Translations under genes and position numbers: made by a program | DNA from: Streptomyces violaceorubidus | GTDB taxonomy: Bacteria; Actinomycetota; Actinomycetes; Streptomycetales; Streptomycetaceae | Assembly (NCBI RefSeq): GCF_000717995.1 | Contig: NZ_JODM01000027.1 | Location: 1-64,000 of the forward strand | Length of the DNA stretch: 64,000 nucleotides | Direction of reading: 5' to 3' | The notes under the pieces: generated by a model | The model's database searches: none | Told to the model about the DNA's origin: nothing | Seen by the model: only the letters and a program-made list of their open reading frames with translations | Part shown: positions 1 through 8,036 of the stretch, in pieces | Position numbering within the stretch: the first letter of the stretch is position 1 | Layout of the letters: the number at the start of each line of letters is the position of its first letter

Positions 1-5
1 CCCAG

Positions 6-78
6 CTGCGGGCAGTCGTGCCTCCCCCAGTGCCTGAACGGCCTGGGAGGTACCCCCAGGCGGCACGGGTGGGCGCAG
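6..78. repeat. Dispersed intergenic hairpin repeat, copy 1
   Basis: The sequence is nearly identical to 36904-36975, and similarity continues some 25 bases further right. Its ends are imperfect inverted repeats: 6-22 (CTGCGGGCAGTCGTGCC) against the complement of 62-78, 13 of 17 matching. Inside, CCTCCC at 21-26 can pair with GGGAGG at 45-50, or CCTGGG at 42-47 can pair with CCCAGG at 55-60, so two alternative hairpins compete for the same bases. It contains no reading frame. It resembles a REP/MITE-like element or a terminator-like RNA structure; I do not know an established name for it. Confidence 0.8.
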
Positions 79-120
79 CGGCACCCCGCTCCGCCGGGCC
101 GCGTCCCCACCCCCCGGCCC

Positions 121-243
121 ACACCCACGCCGGGTGACCAGGAACCCCCGGTCCGCCGAACCGCGCCCACACCCACCCCGGGTGACCAGGAAACCCCCGT
201 CCGCACGGACCCGGTCACACCCACCCCGGGTGACCAAGGCCCC
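121..243. repeat. 48-bp-period tandem repeat, about 2.6 copies
   Basis: The block ACACCCACSCCGGGTGACCA begins at 121, 169 and 217, exactly 48 bases apart, with the spacer partly conserved (AGGAAMCCCC in the first two copies). It lies directly upstream of the Rsm22-type gene. If the frame is read through, it encodes a repeated Pro-Arg-Val-Thr peptide, but that extension does not look like the family's N terminus, so I treat it as non-coding upstream DNA. Confidence 0.8.
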
Positions 244-274
244 CGCCCCACGGAGTGCCTCGTACAATCGCCGG

Positions 275-1276
275 GTGAATCACCCCGCCGCCCCCGCCGA
301 CACCCTGCGGGCCACCCTCGCCGACCTCGTCGACGGGTTGCCGCCCCGCCAGGCCGCGCAGGCCGTGGAGCGGCTGATCGCCAACTACCGCGGGGACACC
401 CCGACCGACGCCCCCATCCTGCGCGACCGCGCCGACGTCGTCGCCTACGCCGCCTACCGCATGCCGGCCACCTTCGCCGCCGTACGCTCGGCGCTGGGCG
501 CGTTCGCCCAGGCCGTGCCGTCATGGGTGCCCGGCAGCCACGTGGACGTGGGCGGCGGGACCGGCGCCGCGACCTGGGCCGTCGGCGACACCTGGGGCGG
601 GACGCGGCCGGTGACCGTGCTCGACTGGGCCGAACCGGCGCTCGCCCTCGGCCGGGAGATCGCCGCCTCGCTGCCCGCCCTGCGCGAGGCCCGCTGGCAG
701 CGCGCGCGGATCGGGGCGGCGCTCGCCCTCGACAGCGCCGATCTCGTCACCGTCTCCTACGTACTCAACGAGCTGACCGCCTCCGACCGCGCCGCCCTCG
801 TCGACACCGCCGCCGGCGCCGCGCAGGCGGTCGTGATCGTCGAGGCCGGCACCCCCGCCGGATACGCCCGCGTCATCGAGGCCCGCGACCGGCTGATCGC
901 CGCCGGGTTCCGGGTCGCCGCGCCCTGCCCGCACAGTGCCGCCTGCCCGATCGTGCCCGGCACGGACTGGTGCCACTTCGCGGCCCGGGTCAGCCGGTCC
1001 AGCCTGCACCGGCAGGTCAAGAGCGGGTCCCTCGCCTACGAGGACGAGAAGTTCAGCTATGTCGCCGCCACCCGGATCCCCGCCGAGCCCGCCCCTTCCC
1101 GGGTGGTCCGGCGTCCGCAGATCCGCAAGGGGCAGGTGCTGCTCGACCTCTGCGAACCCGACGAGCAGCTGCGGCGCCGTACCGTCACCAAGCGGCACGG
1201 CGACCTCTACAAGGCGGCCCGCGACGCGGCCTGGGGCGACTCCTGGCCGGTGGGGGAAGCTCCCCGTGGAGCGTGA
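275..1276 (+). CDS. Rsm22-type small-subunit ribosomal methyltransferase-like protein
   Basis: A 333-residue protein of the Rsm22 family, SAM-dependent methyltransferase-like proteins linked to the small ribosomal subunit in mitochondria and of unproven substrate in bacteria. The SAM-binding loop DVGGGTG is at residues 91-97. A cysteine pattern typical of the family follows: CPH at 218-220, Cys224 and WCHF at 231-235. GTG at 275 is chosen because the longer open frame starting at 134 runs through the 48-bp tandem repeat. The stop overlaps the start of the next gene (GTG 1266), suggesting coupling with the response regulator, although the two functions are unrelated as far as I can tell. Confidence 0.8.
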   Translation: MNHPAAPADTLRATLADLVDGLPPRQAAQAVERLIANYRGDTPTDAPILRDRADVVAYAAYRMPATFAAVRSALGAFAQAVPSWVPGSHVDVGGGTGAATWAVGDTWGGTRPVTVLDWAEPALALGREIAASLPALREARWQRARIGAALALDSADLVTVSYVLNELTASDRAALVDTAAGAAQAVVIVEAGTPAGYARVIEARDRLIAAGFRVAAPCPHSAACPIVPGTDWCHFAARVSRSSLHRQVKSGSLAYEDEKFSYVAATRIPAEPAPSRVVRRPQIRKGQVLLDLCEPDEQLRRRTVTKRHGDLYKAARDAAWGDSWPVGEAPRGA

Positions 1277-1952
1277 CGTGCACCGCGCCCCGCGGATCGT
1301 GATCGCCGAGGACGATCCGCTGCTGCGCGAGGGGCTGGCCCTGCTGCTGCGGGCCGAGGGCCTGGACGTGGTGGCCACCGCGGACACCGCCGAGTCGGTG
1401 CTCGCCGCCATGGACGAGCACGAGCCCGACGTCGCCATCCTGGACGTGCGCATGCCGCCCACGCACACGGACGAGGGGGTCCGCGCGGCCGTCGAGGCGC
1501 GGCGGCGGCACCCCGGGCTCGCCGTTCTGGTGCTGTCCGCGTACGTGGAGCAGTCCTTCGCCACCGACCTGCTGACCGGGGGAGTGGGCGGCCTCGGCTA
1601 TCTGCTCAAGGAGCGCGTGGGGCGGGTCGAGGAGTTCATGGACGCGCTCGGGCGGGTCGCGGGCGGCGGTACCGCCATCGACCCCGAGGTCGTCGCCCAG
1701 CTGTTCACCCGGACCCGGCAGGACACCCGGCTGGAGCGTCTGAGCCCGCGGGAGCGGGAGGTGCTCGGTCTGATGGCCGAGGGCCTGGGCAACAGCGCCA
1801 TCGCCGGACGGCTCGTGGTCACCGACGGCGCCGTCCACAAGCACATCCGCAGCATCTTCGCCAAGCTCGACCTGTCCCCGGCCGACCAGGTCGACCGGCG
1901 GGTGGCCGCCGTTCTGCACTATCTGGAGAACGCGCGGGCGCCACGCCACTGA
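1266..1952 (+). CDS. Orphan NarL/FixJ-type response regulator
   Basis: A 228-residue response regulator. The receiver domain (about 9-125) has the acidic pair ED at 15-16 and phospho-acceptor Asp60 in AILDVRMPP; the LuxR-type helix-turn-helix lies at about 160-205 (SPREREVLGLMAEG, then NSAIAGRLVV). GTG 1266 is chosen because GGGGGA lies about nine bases upstream; GTG 1278 is the alternative. It overlaps the upstream gene by 11 bases. No histidine kinase is adjacent. It is clearly similar to the kinase-linked regulator at 57327-57980, sharing the stretch PPT(H/L)TDEG after the phosphorylation site. The target genes cannot be read from the sequence. Confidence 0.9.
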   Translation: MERDVHRAPRIVIAEDDPLLREGLALLLRAEGLDVVATADTAESVLAAMDEHEPDVAILDVRMPPTHTDEGVRAAVEARRRHPGLAVLVLSAYVEQSFATDLLTGGVGGLGYLLKERVGRVEEFMDALGRVAGGGTAIDPEVVAQLFTRTRQDTRLERLSPREREVLGLMAEGLGNSAIAGRLVVTDGAVHKHIRSIFAKLDLSPADQVDRRVAAVLHYLENARAPRH

Positions 1953-2012
1953 GCGGTCGCGCGGCGATCCGTGGCGAGACGTCGCGTCTTGTCGACCTGG
2001 TAGCTTCGGAGT

Positions 2013-2666
2013 ATGGCCACCACCCGGAAGTCCGCCCGCAGCACGCCCGCCGCCGAGCGGCCGCACCCCGACGCCACCCGGCGCAGCCAGCGGTCCCGCC
2101 AGGCCATCTACGACGCCGCCCTCGCCCTGGTCGGCGAGGTCGGCTATCCGAAGACCACCATCGAGGGCATCGCCGCCCGCGCCGGCGTCGGCAAGCAGAC
2201 GATCTACCGGTGGTGGTCCTCGAAGGCGGAGGTCCTGCTGGAGGCCTTCCTCGACCTCGGGGAGCAGGCCGTCCACGCGCAGGGGCAGGAGGCGCCCTAC
2301 GCCATCCCGGACACCGGCGACATCGCCGCCGACCTCAAGGCCGTCCTGCGCGCCACCGTCGACCAGCTGTACGACCCGAGGTTCGAGGCGCCGTCCCGTG
2401 CCCTGGCCGCGGAAGGGCTCGTCAACGAGCAGCTCGGCCGGGAGTTCGTCGCCAAGCTGCTCGAACCCTCGCTCCAGCTCCACGTCGACCGTCTGCGCGC
2501 CGCCCAGGCGGCCGGACAGGTGCGGCCGGAGATCGACCCGCGCATCGCGCTGGAGCTCTTCGTCTCGCCGCTCGCCCAGCGCTGGCTCCAGCACACGGCG
2601 CCGGTCTCCTACGCCTACACCGACACCCTCGTCGACTACGCGCTGCACGGGCTCGCACCCCGGTGA
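2013..2666 (+). CDS. TetR/AcrR-family transcriptional regulator
   Basis: A 217-residue regulator. The N-terminal TetR DNA-binding domain spans about 27-76, with TTIEGIAARAGVGKQTIYRW as the helix-turn-helix; the C-terminal half is an all-helical ligand and dimerisation domain of the AcrR C-terminal type. About 30 polar residues precede the HTH. It stands alone between genes on the same strand, so its target may be itself, the downstream primase-like gene or a distant locus. The ligand is unknown. Confidence 0.9.
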   Translation: MATTRKSARSTPAAERPHPDATRRSQRSRQAIYDAALALVGEVGYPKTTIEGIAARAGVGKQTIYRWWSSKAEVLLEAFLDLGEQAVHAQGQEAPYAIPDTGDIAADLKAVLRATVDQLYDPRFEAPSRALAAEGLVNEQLGREFVAKLLEPSLQLHVDRLRAAQAAGQVRPEIDPRIALELFVSPLAQRWLQHTAPVSYAYTDTLVDYALHGLAPR

Positions 2667-2771
2667 CCAGCCAAGCCCGACCAGGGAAGTTTGTCCCTTC
2701 GCGACCCCGAAGCGCGAAATGGTGCGACGATAGGGCATGCTGGTGCGCACGACGGCGAGGCAAGGGGATAG

Positions 2772-3503
2772 ATGAGCGCGGAGTTCGGCGGTCGGAGCGG
2801 TCTGCAGGGCAAACTCTCCTCGTGGCTGCGCGGACGCCGCCCCAAGGAGGCCGCCTCGGACGGTGGCCGGGAGGGTCTGCTGCTCGCCGCCGCCGGTGCC
2901 GGACTGCCCCTGGCGCCCGCCGCGCACCCCGCCGGATACCGTTGCTCCTGCGACCGCGTGGGCTGTCCCACCCCCGCCCGGCACCCGGTGTCGTTCGCCT
3001 GGCAGACCCAGTCCACCACCGACCGCGCCCAGATCGAGCGCTGGGCCCGGCACCAGCCCGAGGCCAACTTCATCACCGCGACCGGCATGGTGCACGACGT
3101 CCTGGACGTGCCCCTGGAGGCCGGTCGGGAGGCGCTGGAGCGGCTGCTGGCCGCCGGTGTCGAGGTCGGGCCGGTCGCCGAGAGCGACGACGGGCGCATG
3201 CTGCTGTTCACCCTCACCCGCGGCACCCCCGAGGACGAGGACGAGTGGTGGCCCTGCGAGCTGGACTGCCACCCCGAGACCATGGACGAGCACCCCGGGC
3301 TGCGCTGGCACTGCCGCGGTTCCTATGTGCTGGTGCCGCCGGCCCGGCTGCCCGGCGAGGACCGGACCGTGCACTGGGTGCGCGGCCCGGAGCATCCGCT
3401 GCCGGACCCGCTGACCCTGCTGGAGACCCTCACCGACGCCTGCGCCCGGCACGCCGGTGAGGACAGCGACCACGAGGGAGCCTCCTGGCCGCTGCGCCGC
3501 TGA
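2772..3503 (+). CDS. Bifunctional DNA primase/polymerase (Prim-Pol)-like protein
   Basis: A 243-residue protein with an N-terminal Prim-Pol-type domain (archaeo-eukaryotic primase superfamily, as in plasmid and phage primases). The cysteine cluster YRCSCDRVGCPTPARHP at 56-72 and the segment VHDVLDVP near 107-113 are family landmarks. In replicative enzymes the acidic motif normally reads DxD; here a proline follows LDV, so catalysis may be lost. There is no helicase, replication gene or mobile element nearby. AAGGGG precedes the ATG. Chromosomal homologues of this type are, to my knowledge, common in streptomycetes and of unknown function. Confidence 0.7.
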   Translation: MSAEFGGRSGLQGKLSSWLRGRRPKEAASDGGREGLLLAAAGAGLPLAPAAHPAGYRCSCDRVGCPTPARHPVSFAWQTQSTTDRAQIERWARHQPEANFITATGMVHDVLDVPLEAGREALERLLAAGVEVGPVAESDDGRMLLFTLTRGTPEDEDEWWPCELDCHPETMDEHPGLRWHCRGSYVLVPPARLPGEDRTVHWVRGPEHPLPDPLTLLETLTDACARHAGEDSDHEGASWPLRR

Positions 3504-3515
3504 GCGCGGCGACCG

Positions 3516-4505
3516 CTACTCGCCCTTCCCCGACGTCAGGCCCTGGACCCGGCCCAGCACCGACACCTGTCCCTCCGCCGGGTCGAGCGCGACCTCGTTG
3601 GAGACGAACTCCATCGTCAGCGACTGCTTGATCTCGCCGTCCGTCAGCGCCAGCACGGCCTTGTTCGGCGTCGGCACGGACGCGCCCCGGGCGGCGGTCT
3701 GCTTCTCGAAGTGCCGCGTGGTGAAGAACACCAGCGCGCCGCCGTCCTTCGTGCGCAGTGCCAAGGGGGCGTAGTCGCCGTTCGTCAGCGGCTCGTCGAT
3801 GTACTGGGTGACCAGGCCGGGGCGGGTCGACCGCTTCTCGCGCAGCGCGCGCCAGGAGCTGGTGTGCACGCCGTCCGCGAAGGTCGTGCCGCCGCCTCGC
3901 AGATACGTGGTGTAGTCCTTGCTCAGGTCGGCCGGCGGGACGCTCACGTCGGTGGAGTTCGCGGGCACGGCCTCGGCCCAGCCGTCCCGGTCGGTCTTGA
4001 ACTCGGGCACCTTGCCCGGGGCGACCAGCGTCAGGTACGCCGCCTCCCAGGTCTCCGCCAGGCCGTCCCGGGTGAACACCAGCAACCAGCGTGCCGTACC
4101 GCCCTTGTTGGCCTTGGTGTCCGCGACGAACCAGCGCGGCCAGCCCGCCTTCTTCGGGATCGTGAACTTCGCGTCGGTCAGCTCCAGCGGCTCGTGCGCC
4201 GGATTGCCGTCCGGGTGGTTGACCGCACCGGCCCTCAGCCGCGCCGAGTCGATCGCGGCGAGGGCGCCGGTGGTGTGGTCGGCGTCCAGGGAGGCGTCGT
4301 ACGCCTTGTCGGCCGCGTTGTACGCGGTGGTGAACTGCTCCAGCGCCTTCGCGGCCTCGGCCCGGGTGGCCGAGGGGAGCACCTCGCGCTCACCGTGCAC
4401 CACCACGCATCCGCTCGCCGCCAACGACAAAGCGGTCGCGGAGGCGGATATGAGCGCGCACTTCTCAAGCCTGCGGGGCCTTCGAGGGCCGCGATCCTGG
4501 CTCAT
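3516..4505 (-). CDS. Conserved lipoprotein of the iron-uptake cluster
   Basis: A 329-residue predicted lipoprotein with hydrophobic stretch ALSLAASG and lipobox Cys33. I recognise no catalytic domain; the rest is soluble and likely extracytoplasmic. Its ATG at 4505 lies inside the 3' end of the FTR1-type permease gene (41-base overlap), so it is the last gene of the efeO-efeB-efeU unit and probably co-translated. The gene set suggests an accessory role in iron acquisition, but nothing in the protein itself shows that. Confidence 0.7.
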   Translation of the reverse strand: MSQDRGPRRPRRLEKCALISASATALSLAASGCVVVHGEREVLPSATRAEAAKALEQFTTAYNAADKAYDASLDADHTTGALAAIDSARLRAGAVNHPDGNPAHEPLELTDAKFTIPKKAGWPRWFVADTKANKGGTARWLLVFTRDGLAETWEAAYLTLVAPGKVPEFKTDRDGWAEAVPANSTDVSVPPADLSKDYTTYLRGGGTTFADGVHTSSWRALREKRSTRPGLVTQYIDEPLTNGDYAPLALRTKDGGALVFFTTRHFEKQTAARGASVPTPNKAVLALTDGEIKQSLTMEFVSNEVALDPAEGQVSVLGRVQGLTSGKGE

Positions 4506-5337
4506 CAGGTTCCTTCACCTTCCCCTTCCCGGAGGCGAACCCTACCGGGGCGAGGAACAGCCCGAGCGTCGGGACCAGGTACAGCAGCCACACCGTGACC
4601 TGGAGGACCGTCGGATCGGGCTGGAAGTTGAACACGCCCTTGAGCAGGGTGCCGTACCAGCTGGAGGGGTCGACCGTGTCGCTGATGTCGAAGGCCAGCT
4701 TCGTCAGGCCCGGGACCAGGTCGGCCTCCTGGAGGTCGTGCACGCCGTACGCCAGGACGCCCGCCGCCACGACGACCAGCATGCCGCCGGTCCAGGTGAA
4801 GAACCGGGCCAGGTTGATGCGCAGCGCGCCCCGGTAGAACAGCCAGCCCAGCAGGACCGCGGTGGCCAGCCCGAGGGCGACGCCGATCAGCGGGCGCGGG
4901 GTGCCGTCGCTCGCCGCGTGCACCGACGCCCACACGAACAGGGCCGTCTCCAGGCCCTCCCGGCCGACCGCCAGGAACGCGGTGGCCACCAGCGCGCCGG
5001 TGCCCATCGCGAGGGCCGCGTCCAGCCTGCCGTGCAGCTCCGCCTTCAGGTGCCGGGCGGTGCGCCGCATCCAGAAGACCATCCACGTCACCAGGACCAC
5101 GGCCAGGACGGAGAGCGAACCGCCCAGCGCCTCCTGCGCCTTGAACGTCAGCTCCTGCGAGCCGAACTCCAGCGCGCAGCCGAAGCCGAGCGCGATGGCG
5201 AGCGCGACGCCGATGCCCGCCCAGATCGGTTTCAGGGCGTCCCTGCGGCCGGTCTTGACCAGATAGGCGATGAGGATGCAGACGACGAGTGAGGCCTCCA
5301 GGCCCTCGCGCAGTCCGATCAGGTAGTTGGAGAACAC
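4465..5337 (-). CDS. FTR1/EfeU-family iron permease
   Basis: A 290-residue polytopic membrane protein of the oxidase-dependent Fe transporter (FTR1) family. The two REXXE iron-binding motifs are present as REGLE at 10-14 and 126-130, each in a hydrophobic helix; about seven membrane segments are visible. GTG 5337 is chosen because the complementary strand reads AAGGAGG seven bases upstream and the efeB stop is two bases before it. With EfeO and EfeB it should form the EfeUOB system, importing iron after ferrous oxidation. The C terminus overlaps the downstream lipoprotein gene. Confidence 0.92.
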   Translation of the reverse strand: MFSNYLIGLREGLEASLVVCILIAYLVKTGRRDALKPIWAGIGVALAIALGFGCALEFGSQELTFKAQEALGGSLSVLAVVLVTWMVFWMRRTARHLKAELHGRLDAALAMGTGALVATAFLAVGREGLETALFVWASVHAASDGTPRPLIGVALGLATAVLLGWLFYRGALRINLARFFTWTGGMLVVVAAGVLAYGVHDLQEADLVPGLTKLAFDISDTVDPSSWYGTLLKGVFNFQPDPTVLQVTVWLLYLVPTLGLFLAPVGFASGKGKVKEPDEPGSRPSKAPQA

Positions 5338-5339
5338 GG

Positions 5340-6596
5340 TTACGCCTCCTTGCCGAACAGCGTGCTGCCCCACCAGTCGTCCGCGTCGCGGACGCCGGGC
5401 GGCACGGCGAAGACCGCCGAACCCACGTGCTGGATGTACTCGTTGAGCGCGTCCGTCGCCAGATTGCGCTGGACGGGGACGAAGCCCGTGCGGATGTCGC
5501 GCTGGTAGGCCAGGAAGAACAGGCCGGCGTCCAGGCGGCCCAGGCCGTCCGTGCCGTCGGTGAAGGAGTAGCCGCGGCGCAGCAGCGTCGCCCCGCCGTT
5601 GGAGTCGGGGTGCGCGAGCCGGACGTGCGCGTCGGGCTTCATCGCCTTCAGGAACGGCTCGTCCCGCTCCTTGGCCTTGCCGACCGGGGCGCCCTCGCCC
5701 TTGTCGCGGCCGAACACGTCCTCCTGCTCCTGGAGGGACGCGCGGTCCCAGGTCTCGATGTGCATGCGGATGCGCCGGGCGACGAGGTAGGAGCCGCCCG
5801 CCATCCACGGCGTCCCGTCCTTCGCGGAGGCCCAGACGAACCTGTCCAGGCGGTCCTTCTCCGTGCCCGCGATGTTGCGGGTGCCGTCCTTGAAGCCGAG
5901 CAGGTTGCGCGGGGTCTGTTCGTCGGGCGTCGTGGAGGAGGTCTTGCCGAAGCCGAGCTGCGACCAGCGCACGACGACCTTGCCGAAGCCGATGCGGGCG
6001 AGGTTGCGGATCGCGTGCACGGCGACCTGGGGGTCGTCGGCGCAGGCCTGGACGCACAGGTCGCCGCCGCTGCGGGCCCTGTCCAGGTTGTCCCCGGGGA
6101 ATTTCGGCAGGTCGGCCAGCGCCTCGGGGCGCCGGTCGGCGAGGCCGAACCTCGCGAAGAGGGACGGTCCGAAGCCGATGGTGAGGGTCAGCCGGGAGGG
6201 CTTGAGGCCCAGGGCCTCACCGGTGTCGTCCGGCGGGGCCTCGGGCAGTCCGCCGTAGGCCCCCTCGCCCACCGCGTGACCGGCGGTCAGCCGGCGGGCC
6301 GCCGCCGTCCACTCCTTGAGCAGCGCCACGAAGGCGGCGCGGTCCTCGGTCGTCACGTCGAACGCCGCGAAGTGCAGCCGGTCCTGCACCGGAGTGGCGA
6401 TGCCCGCCTGGTGCGCCCCGTGGAAGGGGACCGCGGAGCCCGCGTCGGCGGCGGCGGGGTCCGCGTCGTCGCCGGTGCGGTCCATCGCCACCGCGCCGCC
6501 GGCCGCCGCGGCGGCGCCGAGCGCGAGGCCCGCGCCGCCCCAGCCGATCAGCGACCGCCGGGAGGGGGAGGGGGCGGGGGAGTCGGTGTCCGTCAT
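5340..6596 (-). CDS. EfeB: Tat-exported Dyp-type heme peroxidase
   Basis: A 418-residue dye-decolorising peroxidase of the EfeB type. The N terminus carries a twin-arginine signal (SRRSLIGWGG, Arg13-Arg14, followed by an Ala/Gly-rich hydrophobic run), so it should be exported folded with its heme. The family motif GXXDG is GFKDG at 234-238, providing the distal aspartate. In EfeUOB systems this enzyme is thought to oxidise ferrous iron or extract iron from heme. It sits 16 bases downstream of efeO and two bases upstream of the permease start. Confidence 0.93.
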   Translation of the reverse strand: MTDTDSPAPSPSRRSLIGWGGAGLALGAAAAAGGAVAMDRTGDDADPAAADAGSAVPFHGAHQAGIATPVQDRLHFAAFDVTTEDRAAFVALLKEWTAAARRLTAGHAVGEGAYGGLPEAPPDDTGEALGLKPSRLTLTIGFGPSLFARFGLADRRPEALADLPKFPGDNLDRARSGGDLCVQACADDPQVAVHAIRNLARIGFGKVVVRWSQLGFGKTSSTTPDEQTPRNLLGFKDGTRNIAGTEKDRLDRFVWASAKDGTPWMAGGSYLVARRIRMHIETWDRASLQEQEDVFGRDKGEGAPVGKAKERDEPFLKAMKPDAHVRLAHPDSNGGATLLRRGYSFTDGTDGLGRLDAGLFFLAYQRDIRTGFVPVQRNLATDALNEYIQHVGSAVFAVPPGVRDADDWWGSTLFGKEA

Positions 6597-6612
6597 CGTC
6601 GTCTTCCCGCGC

Positions 6613-7767
6613 CTACTTGGCGACCACGGCCGCGGCGAGCTTGGACAGCGGCTCAGCGAGCGCGTTGACCGCGTCCGACAGCTCCTTGCGGTCCGCCTTG
6701 CCGACCTTGTCGTAGGAGGTGAACTCGTAGGAGGAGGTGCTCGGGCGGTACTGGTCGAGCAGCTTGTCCAGGGCCCCGAACTGGCGGTCCAGCTCCGCGG
6801 TCAGCGCGGGGTCGTTCTCCTTCGCCACCGGCTTCAGCAGCGCGTACGACTGCTGCGCGCCCTCCACGTTGGCCTTGAAGTCGACCAGGTCGGTGTGCGA
6901 GTAGCGCTCCTCCTCACCGGTGACCTTGCCGGTGGCGACCTCGTCGAGCAGCTCCTTGGCGCCGTTGGCCATGGAGGTGGGGGTGATGTCGGCCGTGCCG
7001 ACCCGGTTCTGCCAGTCCTTCAGGTCGGTGACCAGGGTGGCGGCGAGCTCCTTCTCCCGGTCGCCGATCCCGCCGTCCTGCCAGAGCGCCTTCTCCAGGC
7101 GGTGCCAGCCGGTCCAGTCGGTCGCCGGGTCCTGGCCCTGCTCCAGACCGTCCTCGCGGACGTCGACCTTCGGGTCGATGTCGCCGAAGGACTCCGCGAC
7201 CGGTTCGGTGCGCTCCCAGCCGATGCGGGAGGGCGCGTACGCCTTCTTGGCGGCCTCCAGGTCGCCGGCCTCGACGGCCTTCGCGAACGCCTCCGCCTTC
7301 GGCAGGGTCTCGTCGGCCTGCTGCTGGACGTACTGGCGGTAGGCGGCCACGGCCTTGTCGAGGCGCGGGTCGCGGGCGGCGGCCTTGCCGCCGGTGGCCT
7401 TCACGTCCTGGCGGATGCCCTTGCCCTTCATACCGGGCTTGCAGGCGATGCGGTAGTCGCCCGCCTTCACCTCGGCGGTGACCCGCTGCTTGGTGCCGGG
7501 GCCGATGTTCTCCCGCTCGGTGACCACCCGGTCGTCGGGGAAGAGGAGGTACACCTCGGTGACCTTGGAGCCCTTGTTCTCGACGGCGAGTTCGACGTGA
7601 CCGGCCGGGAACTGGGACTTCGACACCTCGCAGGCGTCGTCCGTCGCCGTCACCGTGATGACGTGCTCGCCGTCCTCGGCGCCGCTCTTCTCCGTGCATC
7701 CCGTGACGGCGGCCAGGGCCGCGGCGGTGGCGACGGCGGTGACGACGGAGAGTCTGGCGGCTCGCAT
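6613..7767 (-). CDS. EfeO: iron-uptake lipoprotein with M75 domain
   Basis: A 384-residue EfeO-type protein. It has a lipobox ending at Cys24 (AAVTGC), a cupredoxin-like N-terminal domain of about 110 residues, and a C-terminal M75 peptidase-like helical domain with the HXXE metal motif in GWHRLEKALW. ATG 7767 is chosen because the lipoprotein signal begins there and a GGAG sequence precedes it; the open frame extends 40 codons further upstream without signal character. It is the first gene of the efe unit, and an iron box lies 62-87 bases upstream. Confidence 0.92.
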   Translation of the reverse strand: MRAARLSVVTAVATAAALAAVTGCTEKSGAEDGEHVITVTATDDACEVSKSQFPAGHVELAVENKGSKVTEVYLLFPDDRVVTERENIGPGTKQRVTAEVKAGDYRIACKPGMKGKGIRQDVKATGGKAAARDPRLDKAVAAYRQYVQQQADETLPKAEAFAKAVEAGDLEAAKKAYAPSRIGWERTEPVAESFGDIDPKVDVREDGLEQGQDPATDWTGWHRLEKALWQDGGIGDREKELAATLVTDLKDWQNRVGTADITPTSMANGAKELLDEVATGKVTGEEERYSHTDLVDFKANVEGAQQSYALLKPVAKENDPALTAELDRQFGALDKLLDQYRPSTSSYEFTSYDKVGKADRKELSDAVNALAEPLSKLAAAVVAK

Positions 7768-7828
7768 GCGGGGCTCCAAAGGATGGCCGAAAGTGCGCGT
7801 GACGGGCCCCACAGGAAGGTGAGGCTGG

Positions 7829-7854
7829 CCTAACATACCTAAGGTTTTCCTAAG
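7829..7854 (-). promoter_or_regulatory. DmdR/IdeR-type iron box upstream of efeO
   Basis: Three CCTAA elements occur at 7829, 7838 and 7849 (TTAGG on the coding strand). This matches the TTAGG/CCTAA half-sites of the actinobacterial iron-box consensus bound by Fe-DmdR1/IdeR. The position just upstream of efeO fits repression of iron uptake when iron is plentiful. Confidence 0.65.
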
Positions 7855-8036
7855 CCAAACCAGTCCATACGGTGATCCGAATCTCATGGACGGTGTATGA
7901 GCACGGGCCGGTCACGGTGGCTCAATGAAGTGCTCATGGGATAGTCAAGGGCGCGTCAAGGACGGGCCGGGCGGCGACCGGGTCTGCCGGCCCCCACCAC
8001 GCTCCGGCCGCCCGCGGACGATGCTTGAATGCTCCG

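Noticed and set aside
134..274. Upstream extension of the Rsm22-type protein
   Set aside because: It consists of the 48-bp tandem repeat and lacks family similarity; GTG 275 gives the normal start.
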